DNA of 64,000 nucleotides, from positions 62,001 to 126,000 of the forward strand of contig JAHJZX010000068.1 in the NCBI GenBank assembly GCA_018826295.1. The letters are read 5' to 3'. Shown in pieces: positions 1 through 8,751 of this stretch. The DNA comes from Gammaproteobacteria bacterium (GTDB taxonomy: Bacteria; Pseudomonadota; Gammaproteobacteria; Enterobacterales; Alteromonadaceae). Made by a program: the position numbers and the translations under genes. Position 1 is the stretch's first letter; each line of letters starts with the position of its first letter. The notes under the pieces are model-generated. The model ran no database searches. It saw only the letters and a program-made list of their open reading frames with translations, and was not told where the DNA came from.

Positions 1-2456
1 ACCTTACCAATGGTGCCGTCAGTGCCATAATTTACCGCATACAAATTGCCCTTGTTATCAAAAGCCGGACCTTCGGCCGATGCGCTAAACGTGCCTGGCG
101 CTACCCATTGCCGGCTTAGTGCTAAATGCTGCAGTAACAGACGCAATGGCCGGTGCAGCGCGATAATGATTTCCTGCTCTATGCCGGCCGCGTCTGACAA
201 TTGCTGTTGCAGCGCCTGCTGAACTTGCAGGCTGATGTAACCCTGTTGCTGATATTGCTGCAGCGTGTTTATTGCCAATTCCAATAGACGTTTGCTACGT
301 TTAACCAGCGCTGTTGTTGGTTCGGCGACCCATTGCAGCTGCTCAGAAGCCTGTTGCCAATGTCGTAGTTGCAGCAATAATGCGTGCAGGGTGTCAGGCT
401 CTTTCTGCTTAAGCCAGCCGTGCACCATAGCAGTGAATTTGTGTAGTTCTGGGTTTTCAGCACTTAGGTAGTCGGCCAGCTGATTTAACGGCGCATCTGC
501 ATGATATAAACCCGCAACCGATTTTTCGTGCAAGCGATGATAATAGTGCGCCGGTTCCAGTATTTCTGTCAGCGTGGCTAAAACATCAGCCTGAGCCGGT
601 GCGGCTAACCGGGCTAAACCGGCCTGTTGCTGTGCTGCGGTTGCTACACCAGCGCTTAGAGTTGCCCAGCGATTAAAGTGCGTTAGTCGCTGATACAGGC
701 TGTCAGCATCGGATACATCGGCAGCGGACCAGAGCCGCTCTGCGACGGCAAAGCCGTTCGGCCACAGCCGTATATCGATGTTTTCTGGCGTAACCAGCTC
801 ACCCCACAGGGTTATTTCGCCTCCGAGAATATTAGCCGCAGCGTCCGGGCTGATATTAAGGTTAGCAACTTGCAAAGGCGCCGCCTGATGCAACTGTTGG
901 CCAGTCGCAGTATAGGCGGCATTGCCCACCACAACCTCACCGGATACGTCGGTATCTAAAGCCAATCTGGCTTGAACCGGCCCCATCCAGCTATCGCTGT
1001 CAAACTCAAGCAAATTGGCATTGAGGCTAAAACTGTCGATATAACGCGCATTACGACCGGCAAATTGCAAAATTAACTTGCTGGAGCCGTTATTGTCGCT
1101 CAGTAGCATCAGCTCTGCTTTTATCGCAGCACCGCGCTTACGCGCCAGTTCAAACTGCCAGTGACCAAGGCTGTGGTACTGGCTAAGATCAGGCGATGCT
1201 ACCGGTTTTGGCAGCGGATCATTACGGTAGTGAAAGCTGGCAAATTGTGGCTGATCCAGATAAAAGCCGGTAGATAATATTGCCGGATGACCGGCTTGCG
1301 CCGCTTTATATAACGACTCTCTGCCGCGCCACGACTGCACCAACACCGAGGTTGGCAGTTCGCTGTCTAGTACTTCGTCCCAGCCAATCATGCGCTTGTT
1401 TAGCTGCTGTAAAATCTGTTGCAGCCGGCGATTAAAATAAGAATGCAACTGCTCTGGCGTTGCCAATTGTTGCTGTTGCATAAAACGGGCAATATCCGCC
1501 GATTGTAGCCAGTGATCCGGCATCACTTCATCGCCGCCAATATGAAGATAGGGATCGGGGAAGACGTTGGCTACTTCGCTTAGCAGAGTCTGAATAAACT
1601 GATACACCTCCGGTTTGCTGGGGTCCAGCACAGCAGGGTGCACACCCCAGTGCCGTTCAGGTACTGCCGGGCCGGCTTGTGCCATTAAGTGCGGATAAGC
1701 CGCGCCTAACGCTGTGGTATGGCCGGGCAAATCAATTTCTGGTAGTACGCGGATTCCAAGCCCGGCGGCATAAGCCACCAGTTGTTTCAGCTCGTGCTGG
1801 CTATAAAAGCCATCTTGACCACCTACCTGATGAAGTAAAGGAAAGGCTTTTGACTCAAACCGCCAACCTTGATCGTCGGTCAGGTGCAAATGCAGCACAT
1901 TTAATTTTGCCGCTGCCATAATATCCAGCTGGCGGTATAACGTCTCTATTGGTAAAAAGCGCCGGGCCGGGTCCAGTAACAGGCCACGCCAGGCAAAGCG
2001 GGGCGCATCTGTTATTTCAAGATGCGCCAGGTAATAGCCGGCACTGTCTTGTTGGATCAGTTGCAGCAAGGTTTCGATACCGCGGCTTAAGCCTACCTGG
2101 CTGGCTGCCTGCAAAGTTATCTGCTCCGTGCTAACCGACAGCTGATAGTGCTCCTGCATATCCGGCTGCGGTATCGGAGTGCTTGTGCCCGTCAGCTCAA
2201 AGTTGAGCCGTTTACTGCTGTTAGTGCCTTGTTGTTGCAAGTTTATGCCAGTTTGCCTTTTCAGCCGCTGTGCAAAGCGTTTTGCCACGACTGTTAGCGC
2301 AGCTGATGAGGGCGGATTAAAAACAACGCTGTCATCGAGCCGGAACTGGCCGGGTTTTGCGTGTACTTCGACTGGCTGTGGTAGCAGCATCGTATCTGCA
2401 TTAACGTAGCTAGCACTGGTGAAAATAACCAGTAAAAAATAGAAAAAACCGCGCAC
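1..2456 (-). CDS. Secreted GH20 beta-N-acetylhexosaminidase with extra domains (3' end outside window)
   Basis: Likely removes terminal GlcNAc/GalNAc from chito-oligosaccharides or similar glycans outside the cytoplasm. About 818 residues are visible and the reading frame stays open to base 1. A GTG at 2456 is preferred over the in-frame GTG at 2468 because AGAGGTGAGG sits six bases before it; it gives a signal peptide starting MRGFFYFLLVIF and ending near SYVNA. The GH20 signature HIGGDEV lies at residues 305-311, with the catalytic Asp-Glu pair at 309-310. The last barrel strand (ILGGEITLWGE, near residue 545) is separated from the preceding part by a beta-rich insertion at about 405-535. 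A mostly helical, Gln-rich region follows. From about residue 782 the sequence (SAEGPAFDNKGNLYAVNYG) looks like the start of an SMP-30/gluconolactonase-type propeller. The gene is divergent from a TonB receptor, which suggests a joint role in glycan uptake. The family is secure; the substrate is inferred. Confidence 0.85.
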   Translation of the reverse strand, partial: MRGFFYFLLVIFTSASYVNADTMLLPQPVEVHAKPGQFRLDDSVVFNPPSSAALTVVAKRFAQRLKRQTGINLQQQGTNSSKRLNFELTGTSTPIPQPDMQEHYQLSVSTEQITLQAASQVGLSRGIETLLQLIQQDSAGYYLAHLEITDAPRFAWRGLLLDPARRFLPIETLYRQLDIMAAAKLNVLHLHLTDDQGWRFESKAFPLLHQVGGQDGFYSQHELKQLVAYAAGLGIRVLPEIDLPGHTTALGAAYPHLMAQAGPAVPERHWGVHPAVLDPSKPEVYQFIQTLLSEVANVFPDPYLHIGGDEVMPDHWLQSADIARFMQQQQLATPEQLHSYFNRRLQQILQQLNKRMIGWDEVLDSELPTSVLVQSWRGRESLYKAAQAGHPAILSTGFYLDQPQFASFHYRNDPLPKPVASPDLSQYHSLGHWQFELARKRGAAIKAELMLLSDNNGSSKLILQFAGRNARYIDSFSLNANLLEFDSDSWMGPVQARLALDTDVSGEVVVGNAAYTATGQQLHQAAPLQVANLNISPDAAANILGGEITLWGELVTPENIDIRLWPNGFAVAERLWSAADVSDADSLYQRLTHFNRWATLSAGVATAAQQQAGLARLAAPAQADVLATLTEILEPAHYYHRLHEKSVAGLYHADAPLNQLADYLSAENPELHKFTAMVHGWLKQKEPDTLHALLLQLRHWQQASEQLQWVAEPTTALVKRSKRLLELAINTLQQYQQQGYISLQVQQALQQQLSDAAGIEQEIIIALHRPLRLLLQHLALSRQWVAPGTFSASAEGPAFDNKGNLYAVNYGTDGTIGK

Positions 2457-2472
2457 TTTAAGCCTCACCTCT

Positions 2473-2487
2473 TGTTACTTGGTAACA
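2473..2487. promoter_or_regulatory. Putative operator, copy 1 (TGTTAC-N3-GTAACA)
   Basis: A perfect 6-3-6 inverted repeat, TGTTACTTGGTAACA, 17 bases upstream of the GH20 start codon. Its reverse strand matches the second copy at 2578-2592 in 14 of 17 positions when one flanking base on each side is counted. Such a pair in a divergent intergenic region is typical of a local repressor or activator. The arms resemble LacI-family half sites, but the three-base spacer does not match an operator I can name, so the regulator is unknown. Confidence 0.5.
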
Positions 2488-2577
2488 TATTAATAAGCAA
2501 TAAAGATAATAAAGTCTAGAACTGCTTGCTATATGTGACGGTTTTTTCGCTTTAAAGTGTTTACTTTTTGCCCTGTA

Positions 2578-2592
2578 TGGTACAAAGTAACA
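2578..2592. promoter_or_regulatory. Putative operator, copy 2 (TGGTAC-N3-GTAACA)
   Basis: TGGTACAAAGTAACA, one mismatch from a perfect 6-3-6 inverted repeat and related to the copy at 2473-2487. It lies just upstream of a possible promoter for the TonB receptor gene (TTGAGT at 2594-2599, 16-base gap, TAATGT at 2616-2621). The two copies together suggest co-regulation of the hexosaminidase and the receptor. Confidence 0.45.
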
Positions 2593-2593
2593 T

Positions 2594-2621
2594 TTGAGTC
2601 TGGCGTATTTGGTAGTAATGT
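2594..2621 (+). promoter_or_regulatory. Possible sigma-70 promoter of the TonB receptor gene
   Basis: TTGAGT and TAATGT hexamers with a 16-base spacer, about 105 bases upstream of the receptor ATG and directly after operator copy 2. Both hexamers are imperfect, so this is a weak, position-supported guess. Confidence 0.25.
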
Positions 2622-2725
2622 CAGGTTTAACCAGGAAGAATGAGACAAGTAAATATTGGTTTTGCCGGTAGTTGCGCTGCAGGCAGAGCTGAACGGAATA
2701 AAACAAGAACAGAAGAGACTACATC

Positions 2726-5700
2726 ATGTCTGAACTACTCAGTGTTAGCTGTAACAAAGGTATTAAACGGGCCAGACTCAGCCTGGCTATTTCTGCTGCA
2801 CTATTGGGCCTGGCTCCGGTTGCAGCTATAGCACAAACTTCACCGCAAAATGACAGCGATGTCATTGCGCAAAATACGACACAGCCGGTGGAGGTGATAG
2901 AGGTAAAAGGTATACGTGGCAGCTTAAACAGTGCACAAAACCTGAAACGTTATGCCGATACGGTAAAAGATCTGATTACCGCCACTGATATTGGCGCTTT
3001 GCCGGACAAGTCTGTTACCGAAGCGCTACAGCGTGTGCCGGGCGTAACAATAGAACGCTTTGCATCGTCAAATGATCCCAAGCATTATGCTGATGAAGGT
3101 ACCGGCGTATTGGTGCGCGGCTTAGATCGGGTGCGTTCCGAGGTTAATGGCCGGGATGCGTTTAGTGCTAATCCCTGGGGTGGCTTAAGCTATGAAGACT
3201 TTCCGGCTGAATTGCTCGGCGCTGTAGAGGTAGTGAAAAACCAGACGGCAGATCTGATTTCCGGCGGTATCGCCGGTACCGTTAACCTGATCACCCGTAA
3301 ACCCTTTGATTCAGACAAGCGCGTATTTTCTTTTAACGCTAAAGCCAACTATGGTGATTTTCGTGAAGAAGTGACCCCATCGTTTTCGGCGTTATTCTCT
3401 GACAGCTGGGAAACCAATGCCGGCAAGTTTGGTTTTCTGATTGCGGCGTCGCAATCTGAGTATAAAACCCGTGGTGATGGCATCGGTCTTGGAAACTTTC
3501 ATTCACGAGGCGATGCGTTTATCCCGGTTACCGACGCCTGGGGCGGCATTATTGATATGGACCCAAGCTCTCCGCTAGATGGTCCGGCATTGCCGGGACA
3601 ACCGGCAGGCAGCATCTGGCATGTGCCTGCGGCGATCCATATGAGCACTGCAGACAACGATCGTGAGCGTACCGGTATTACTTCTTCGTTACAATGGGCC
3701 AATAGCGACAACACTATTGTGGCTACGTTAGAGCATATTAACTCTAAAGCATCGCTGGAGTGGGAAGAACGTCAGTTGGGACAAGCGGCCCAGGGCTTTA
3801 AAAGCTGGATGGGTATTTCACAAAACTGGCGGGATGACGCCGCAAATGGCCATCCGTTGACCGTTGAAAATGGCTTTGTTACTTCGGGTATTGCCCTGGG
3901 GATCGAACCTGAGGTGCCATTCTTTTACCGGACGCGTTGGAATTACAACGAGAACACCGTTAAAGATACCTCGTTTAACCTGAAGTACAAACCTACCGAT
4001 CGGTTAAGTATGGAGTTTGACTACCAGTATATTGATTCAGAAAAAGTGGTGCACAATTACAGCATGTCTGGTCAAACCCGTGGTTCCAGCGTTTATGCGG
4101 TGTTCCCTTATTTTCTAGATATGCGTGGCAGCCGGCCAACGGTTGAAGTATTAAGTAACAATATTCAGACACCGGGGTTGTCGCCACATCAGGAATGGAA
4201 TGGTCCGGTGCCTAATCTGTTTCTTGGTACCGGTATGGAGCAGGAAGAGCACAACACTGCTAAAGCAGATACCTTTCAGTTTGACCTGAAGTATGAGTTG
4301 GATGGTGTTTTTACGTCCGTTTCTGCAGGTGCCTATTACTCGGATAAAGAGTTAACCGTGCGTGATACGGCTTATGAAGGCTTTCTGGCGATTGGCACGC
4401 CCTGGGTTCAGGCTGATCGCAATGCTGCCGCCGCATCGTTACATCCTGAACTGTTTGAAGTCGTCGATTTTGCCAATTACTACAATGGCAAGGTATTACT
4501 TGGCGATGTTAACAGCTTTTTGTTCCCCAAAATGTCACTTGTAAAGGATTTTCAGAACTCGTTATACCGTGGGTGTCAGGAGGGCTGGAACAATGCAACG
4601 GTCAGTGCTGCCAACGATGGTGTGTGTAGCGGCTTGCACGTACCCTATGTCGACAGACCAAACCGGGTAGAAGGGCCTTTTGCTGCGCATAACATCAGTT
4701 CTTCCAATGAGCAGCGTACAGAGTTTTATCTACGCGGCGATTTTGAGTTGGCAGATCTGGATATTCCTATTAAAGGTAATATTGGTTTGCGTTATGTCAA
4801 CTATCAGCTGAAATCGACCGGTGCTCTGGTACAGCCTACGCTGGCGAAACGGGGAGATGCGGGCACTTCGCTGAACACCGTTATGCAACAGCCTGAATAT
4901 AAAAGATATTATGATTTAGCCGGTGGCGAATCTATCCTGAGCACGGTTGATGGAACCGACTACGATACCTTGTTGCCCAGCCTGAACCTGAATTTCGGCG
5001 TCAGCGAAGATGTTGTAGTCCGCTTTGCTGCTTCGAAAGGTTTGCATTATCCAAGCCTGGTTGACTCACGCAACATAAGCCTGCTGGAGCTTGATTATAA
5101 CCGGGTGTTACAAAACCCGGCGGAAGAGTACTCTGAAGGCAGCAACCCGGTTGTCGGTTTGCAAAACATCAACGTTACAGCATTGGCGGGTAACCCTTAT
5201 CTTGAACCCGAAGAGTCTATTAACCTCGATCTTACGACTGAATGGTATTTTGCCACTGCTGGTTTTGTTACTGCCGGATTGTTCCATAAAAAGTTAGATA
5301 ACATTATTCGCAACAGGCCCTTTGATCTGGATGTCACCTTTGGCAGTGAAGTTTATGATGTCACCGCTTATGGCCCGGCCAATACCGGTTCCGGGACCTT
5401 ACGCGGCGTCGAGCTGGCCTATTCTCAATTCTACGATATGCTGCCAGGCGCATGGGCAGGTTTGGGTTTACAGGTCAATTTCACCTATATCGACCAAAAT
5501 GGCCTGGAAGATCCAAACGAAGTTGCTGCAGGAACGCTTGGATTTAAAGAAGATGGCACACGCATAACGGATAACCGGAATACATTCCGGGTCTTTACCG
5601 GTCTGCCGTTACAAGGTTATTCCGATAAGAACTTTAATATCGTCGGTATGTATGAGTTGAATGATATTTCGTTCCGCCTGGCCTACACCTGGCGCTCTGA

Positions 5701-5944
5701 TTACCTGCTAACGCTACGTGAGTCAGAAGAATACGTACCTGCGTTTGCTAAAGCGTCAGGTATGCTGGATGCCAGTTTTTACTACACCATTAACGATAAC
5801 TGGAAAATTGGTATTGAAGGCAGCAATTTGCTGAATACCGAAACTAAGACCCAGTACCAGATGAACCAGGCCGGTGTAAAAACTGATGCGTTAAGTTTCA
5901 CTACCGACCGCCGCTATGCGCTGAGCGTTCGTGCAGTGTTTTAA
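2726..5944 (+). CDS. TonB-dependent outer-membrane receptor (TIGR01782-like)
   Basis: A 1072-residue outer-membrane active transporter that would import a bound ligand using TonB energy. The N-terminus has a signal peptide with a hydrophobic stretch (LSLAISAALLGLAPVAAIA) ending before QTSPQ. The plug domain follows, with the family hallmarks VIEVKGIRGSL near residue 60 and ITATDIGALPDKSVTEALQR near residues 92-111. The rest is a beta-barrel ending in aromatic-terminated RRYALSVRAVF, the usual signal for BAM assembly. Large receptors of this subfamily in Alteromonadales and Xanthomonadales commonly import oligosaccharides, and the divergent GH20 gene points to GlcNAc-containing oligomers; that substrate is inferred. 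AGAAGAGA precedes the ATG by a normal distance. No N-terminal signalling domain for an anti-sigma partner was seen. Confidence 0.9.
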   Translation: MSELLSVSCNKGIKRARLSLAISAALLGLAPVAAIAQTSPQNDSDVIAQNTTQPVEVIEVKGIRGSLNSAQNLKRYADTVKDLITATDIGALPDKSVTEALQRVPGVTIERFASSNDPKHYADEGTGVLVRGLDRVRSEVNGRDAFSANPWGGLSYEDFPAELLGAVEVVKNQTADLISGGIAGTVNLITRKPFDSDKRVFSFNAKANYGDFREEVTPSFSALFSDSWETNAGKFGFLIAASQSEYKTRGDGIGLGNFHSRGDAFIPVTDAWGGIIDMDPSSPLDGPALPGQPAGSIWHVPAAIHMSTADNDRERTGITSSLQWANSDNTIVATLEHINSKASLEWEERQLGQAAQGFKSWMGISQNWRDDAANGHPLTVENGFVTSGIALGIEPEVPFFYRTRWNYNENTVKDTSFNLKYKPTDRLSMEFDYQYIDSEKVVHNYSMSGQTRGSSVYAVFPYFLDMRGSRPTVEVLSNNIQTPGLSPHQEWNGPVPNLFLGTGMEQEEHNTAKADTFQFDLKYELDGVFTSVSAGAYYSDKELTVRDTAYEGFLAIGTPWVQADRNAAAASLHPELFEVVDFANYYNGKVLLGDVNSFLFPKMSLVKDFQNSLYRGCQEGWNNATVSAANDGVCSGLHVPYVDRPNRVEGPFAAHNISSSNEQRTEFYLRGDFELADLDIPIKGNIGLRYVNYQLKSTGALVQPTLAKRGDAGTSLNTVMQQPEYKRYYDLAGGESILSTVDGTDYDTLLPSLNLNFGVSEDVVVRFAASKGLHYPSLVDSRNISLLELDYNRVLQNPAEEYSEGSNPVVGLQNINVTALAGNPYLEPEESINLDLTTEWYFATAGFVTAGLFHKKLDNIIRNRPFDLDVTFGSEVYDVTAYGPANTGSGTLRGVELAYSQFYDMLPGAWAGLGLQVNFTYIDQNGLEDPNEVAAGTLGFKEDGTRITDNRNTFRVFTGLPLQGYSDKNFNIVGMYELNDISFRLAYTWRSDYLLTLRESEEYVPAFAKASGMLDASFYYTINDNWKIGIEGSNLLNTETKTQYQMNQAGVKTDALSFTTDRRYALSVRAVF

Positions 5945-5971
5945 CAGCAAATAAGACACCAGTTCCTGAGC

Positions 5972-6008
5972 AAAACCGTGTAGTAGCGATACTACGCGGT
6001 TTTTTTTG
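5972..6008 (+). terminator. Rho-independent terminator after the TonB receptor
   Basis: A strong stem (AACCGTGTAGTA pairing with TACTACGCGGTT, one G-U pair, short GCGA loop) followed by eight T residues, about 30 bases after the stop codon. Confidence 0.9.
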
Positions 6009-6116
6009 CGCTAATTTAGCTGGTTGAAGGTTAAAGACTGGGTATAAGATATAGCTGTTTCAGCGCTCTGATCGTATCCGTCACATTTTTAATCACCGTT
6101 TAAAGGGAACCAAACT

Positions 6117-6803
6117 ATGCGTGAACTCTATATCGCTAACAAAAATTACTCGTCCTGGTCGCTACGGCCCTGGCTGTTAATGCAACAGTTACAGATCCCC
6201 TTTATAGAGCAACTGGTCCCCTTTAGTCAGCAAGGCAATTTTGACAAATTTCGTACCTTTTCACCCAGTGGTAAAGTGCCTTGTCTGGTACAAAAAGAGC
6301 TGGTGGTGTGGGATTCGCTGGCCATTGCAGAATTTTTATATGAAAGCCACGCCAATGTTTGGCCAAAAGACAACAAAGCCCGGGCCTTTGCGCGTTGTGC
6401 TGCGGCAGAAATGCACTCTGGTTTTTCTGCGCTGCGCAATATATGTGGCATGAGCTGTGGCCATCGGGTGCAATTACATCAGATCACGCCAGCGCTGCAA
6501 CAGGATATCAGCCGTTTATCGGAGCTGTTTGAGCAAGGTATCAGCCAGTTTGGCGGGCCTTTTTTAGCCGGATCGCAGTTTAGTGCCGCAGATGCGTTTT
6601 TTGCGCCGGTGGCATTTCGCATGCAAAGTTATGCTTTGGCCTTTTCTGCAGTGGCGAAAAATTACCTGCAACTTTTGCTGGCGCTACCGGCAATGCAAGA
6701 CTGGTATCAGCAGGCGCTGGCCGAACCCTGGACCGATGATGCCCATGATCAGGAAATTGCCAGTTATGGCAAAATTACCGCGGATTATCGCCAGTTAAGT
6801 TAA
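6117..6803 (+). CDS. Glutathione S-transferase family protein
   Basis: A 228-residue cytosolic protein with the two-domain GST layout. The thioredoxin-like N-terminal domain (residues 1-80) begins MRELYIANKNYSSWSLRPW, where the Ser-rich segment corresponds to the glutathione-activating region of zeta-like and bacterial GSTs. SPSGKVPCL carries the cis-Pro that binds glutathione, and WDSLAIAEFL matches the conserved (E/D)S-xAI segment. The helical C-terminal domain contains the N-capping-box-like FSAADAFFAPV. AAAGGGAACC lies before the ATG. It stands alone between the TonB receptor terminator and a symporter gene. The substrate cannot be told from sequence. Confidence 0.85.
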   Translation: MRELYIANKNYSSWSLRPWLLMQQLQIPFIEQLVPFSQQGNFDKFRTFSPSGKVPCLVQKELVVWDSLAIAEFLYESHANVWPKDNKARAFARCAAAEMHSGFSALRNICGMSCGHRVQLHQITPALQQDISRLSELFEQGISQFGGPFLAGSQFSAADAFFAPVAFRMQSYALAFSAVAKNYLQLLLALPAMQDWYQQALAEPWTDDAHDQEIASYGKITADYRQLS

Positions 6804-6886
6804 CGGCGTAGCTATTGTGGCGCTGATGTGGCAAATTATTGACGTATAACAACCAACGCTTTGCAATATAACTATAAGGAAGGGAA

Positions 6887-8395
6887 ATGGAAGGCTTTAT
6901 TAGTGCGCTTAATGGCATTATCTGGAGCCCGGCGCTGATTTATCTGTGTCTTGGTGCCGGTTTATTTTATTCAATTTTAACCCGTTTTGCGCAAGTGAGA
7001 CATTTCAAAGAAATGTGCAAACTGCTGCTAAACAATACCGAATCAGATAAAGGTATATCGTCATTTCAGGCGCTGGCCGTGTCGCTATCAGGCCGGGTAG
7101 GTGTAGGTAACATTGCCGGTGTGGCAGCGGCTATTGGTTTTGGTGGCCCAGGGGCAATTTTCTGGATGTGGGTGGTTGCCTTTTTAGGTGCCAGCACTGC
7201 TTATGTCGAATCGACGCTGGGTCAGTTGTATAAAGTAGAAGAAAACGGCCAGTACCGTGGTGGCCCGGCGTATTATTTTGAGCGCTGCCTGGGCTGGAAA
7301 TGGCTGGGGATTTTATTTGCCATCTCGGCGATTATCGGTTGTGGTATTTTCCTGCCGGGTGTGCAGGCCAATGCCGTGGGTAATGCGGTAACGCAAGTCT
7401 TCGGTGATGGCAATATGGTGGTGACCAGCTTCGGCGAAGTAGGTACCCATAAACTTATCGCCCTGGCGGTGATCCTGATAGTACTGGCGTTTATCATCTT
7501 TGGTGGCATCAAACGCATTGCCCACTTTACCCAGATTGTGGTGCCATTTATGGCGCTGGGTTATATCGTACTGGCACTGATAGTGGTGTTTTTGAATCTG
7601 GACAAGGTACCAGGTGTGTTTAGCTTGATCTTATCTGATGCCTTTACCGCTCAGGCCGGTTTTGGCGCTGCGATTGGCTGGGGTGTTAAACGCGGGATAT
7701 ATTCAAATGAAGCCGGGCAGGGTACTGGCCCACATGCAGCCGCGGCTGCTGAAGTTGACCATCCGGCACAGCAAGGTTTAGTGCAGGCGTTTTCAGTCTA
7801 TGTTGATACCCTGTTTGTCTGTACGGCAACCGCGCTGATGATCCTGATCACGCAGCAGTATAATGTTGTGGGTGAGCTGCCTGCAGGCCAATTTATTGTG
7901 CAAAATGTTGCTGCCAATACTGAAATTGGTTCTGCGGCATTTACCCAAATGGCGCTGTTAAGTGTATTTGGTAATTTTGGTCAGTGGTTTGTTGGTTTAG
8001 CGCTGTTTTTCTTCGCTTTTACCACTATTTTGGCGTACTACTACATCACTGAGACCAATGTCGCTTATTTAAACCGGATTTTTAATAACAAATTACCCAG
8101 TATCCTGTTTAAAGTGATATTAATGTTTATGGTGGCCTATGGCACCGTCAACAACGCCGGCTATATCTGGAATATCGGTGATATAGGTGTGGGGTTAATG
8201 GCCTGGGTTAATGTCCTGGGTATCCTGCTTATTTTCTTTATGTACAAGCCTACCATGCGCTGTTTACGTGACTTTGAACAGCAGAAAAAGGCAGGCGGGC
8301 CTATCACCTTTGATCCGGTAAAGCTTGGCATTACTAATGCCACCTTTTGGGAAAAACGCCTGGCTAAGCAGCAAAAAGAACGGCAGCAACCTTAA
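6887..8395 (+). CDS. Alanine/glycine:cation symporter (AGCS family)
   Basis: A 502-residue inner-membrane carrier that takes up alanine or glycine with Na+ (or H+). About ten to eleven hydrophobic segments are visible. Family motifs include SLSGRVGVGNIAGVAAAIGF near residues 65-85, GGPAYYFERCLG near 128-139, and the signature GWGVKRGIYSNEAGQGTGPH near 264-283. Length agrees with family members. A GGAAGGGAA ribosome binding site precedes the ATG and a strong terminator follows, so it is probably a single-gene unit. Alanine versus glycine preference is not decidable here. Confidence 0.92.
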   Translation: MEGFISALNGIIWSPALIYLCLGAGLFYSILTRFAQVRHFKEMCKLLLNNTESDKGISSFQALAVSLSGRVGVGNIAGVAAAIGFGGPGAIFWMWVVAFLGASTAYVESTLGQLYKVEENGQYRGGPAYYFERCLGWKWLGILFAISAIIGCGIFLPGVQANAVGNAVTQVFGDGNMVVTSFGEVGTHKLIALAVILIVLAFIIFGGIKRIAHFTQIVVPFMALGYIVLALIVVFLNLDKVPGVFSLILSDAFTAQAGFGAAIGWGVKRGIYSNEAGQGTGPHAAAAAEVDHPAQQGLVQAFSVYVDTLFVCTATALMILITQQYNVVGELPAGQFIVQNVAANTEIGSAAFTQMALLSVFGNFGQWFVGLALFFFAFTTILAYYYITETNVAYLNRIFNNKLPSILFKVILMFMVAYGTVNNAGYIWNIGDIGVGLMAWVNVLGILLIFFMYKPTMRCLRDFEQQKKAGGPITFDPVKLGITNATFWEKRLAKQQKERQQP

Positions 8396-8410
8396 CAGAG
8401 TAAATTGATT

Positions 8411-8447
8411 AAAAACCCGGTAGTTACAAAGCACCGGGTTTTTTATT
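8411..8447 (+). terminator. Rho-independent terminator after the symporter gene
   Basis: AAACCCGGT pairs with ACCGGGTTT across a short loop (AGTTACAAAGC) and is followed by a T-run, 15 bases after the symporter stop. Confidence 0.85.
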
Positions 8448-8511
8448 TCTGCTTGTTGCAATTGTGCCATAGCTGACTATGTTGATTAGATAACTATAAA
8501 GGAGTATCACA

Positions 8512-8751
8512 ATGCCAATATCCGCTGAGTTAAACGCCGAAATCCGTATCCTGACATTATTTAATCTTGACAGCGCCATGGAGGGGATCAAAGTCCATCA
8601 GTCAGCCGATGCCGACGCCCTGGCGGCGATAAACCGGCTATATGATAAGGGGCTGGTAACCCAGCCCGACGGTGGCTTTTTAACTGATTTAGGCATTCAT
8701 TGCGCTGAGCACCTGCAAACGGCGTTACGTATTCTTAATGGCCCGGTTTAA
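8512..8751 (+). CDS. TIGR02647 family small protein
   Basis: A 79-residue protein recognised by its conserved core: LTLFNLDSAMEGIKVH near residues 14-29, then RLYDKGLVTQPDGGFLT near 43-59. The family is widespread in gammaproteobacteria and is sometimes described as DNA-binding because of a winged-helix-like pattern (short helices, then a LVTQPDGGFLT hairpin); its role is not established. AAAGGAG lies at a good distance before the ATG. The last 27 bases overlap the 3' end of the convergent transglutaminase gene, so each gene's final codons are antisense to the other. Confidence 0.8.
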   Translation: MPISAELNAEIRILTLFNLDSAMEGIKVHQSADADALAAINRLYDKGLVTQPDGGFLTDLGIHCAEHLQTALRILNGPV

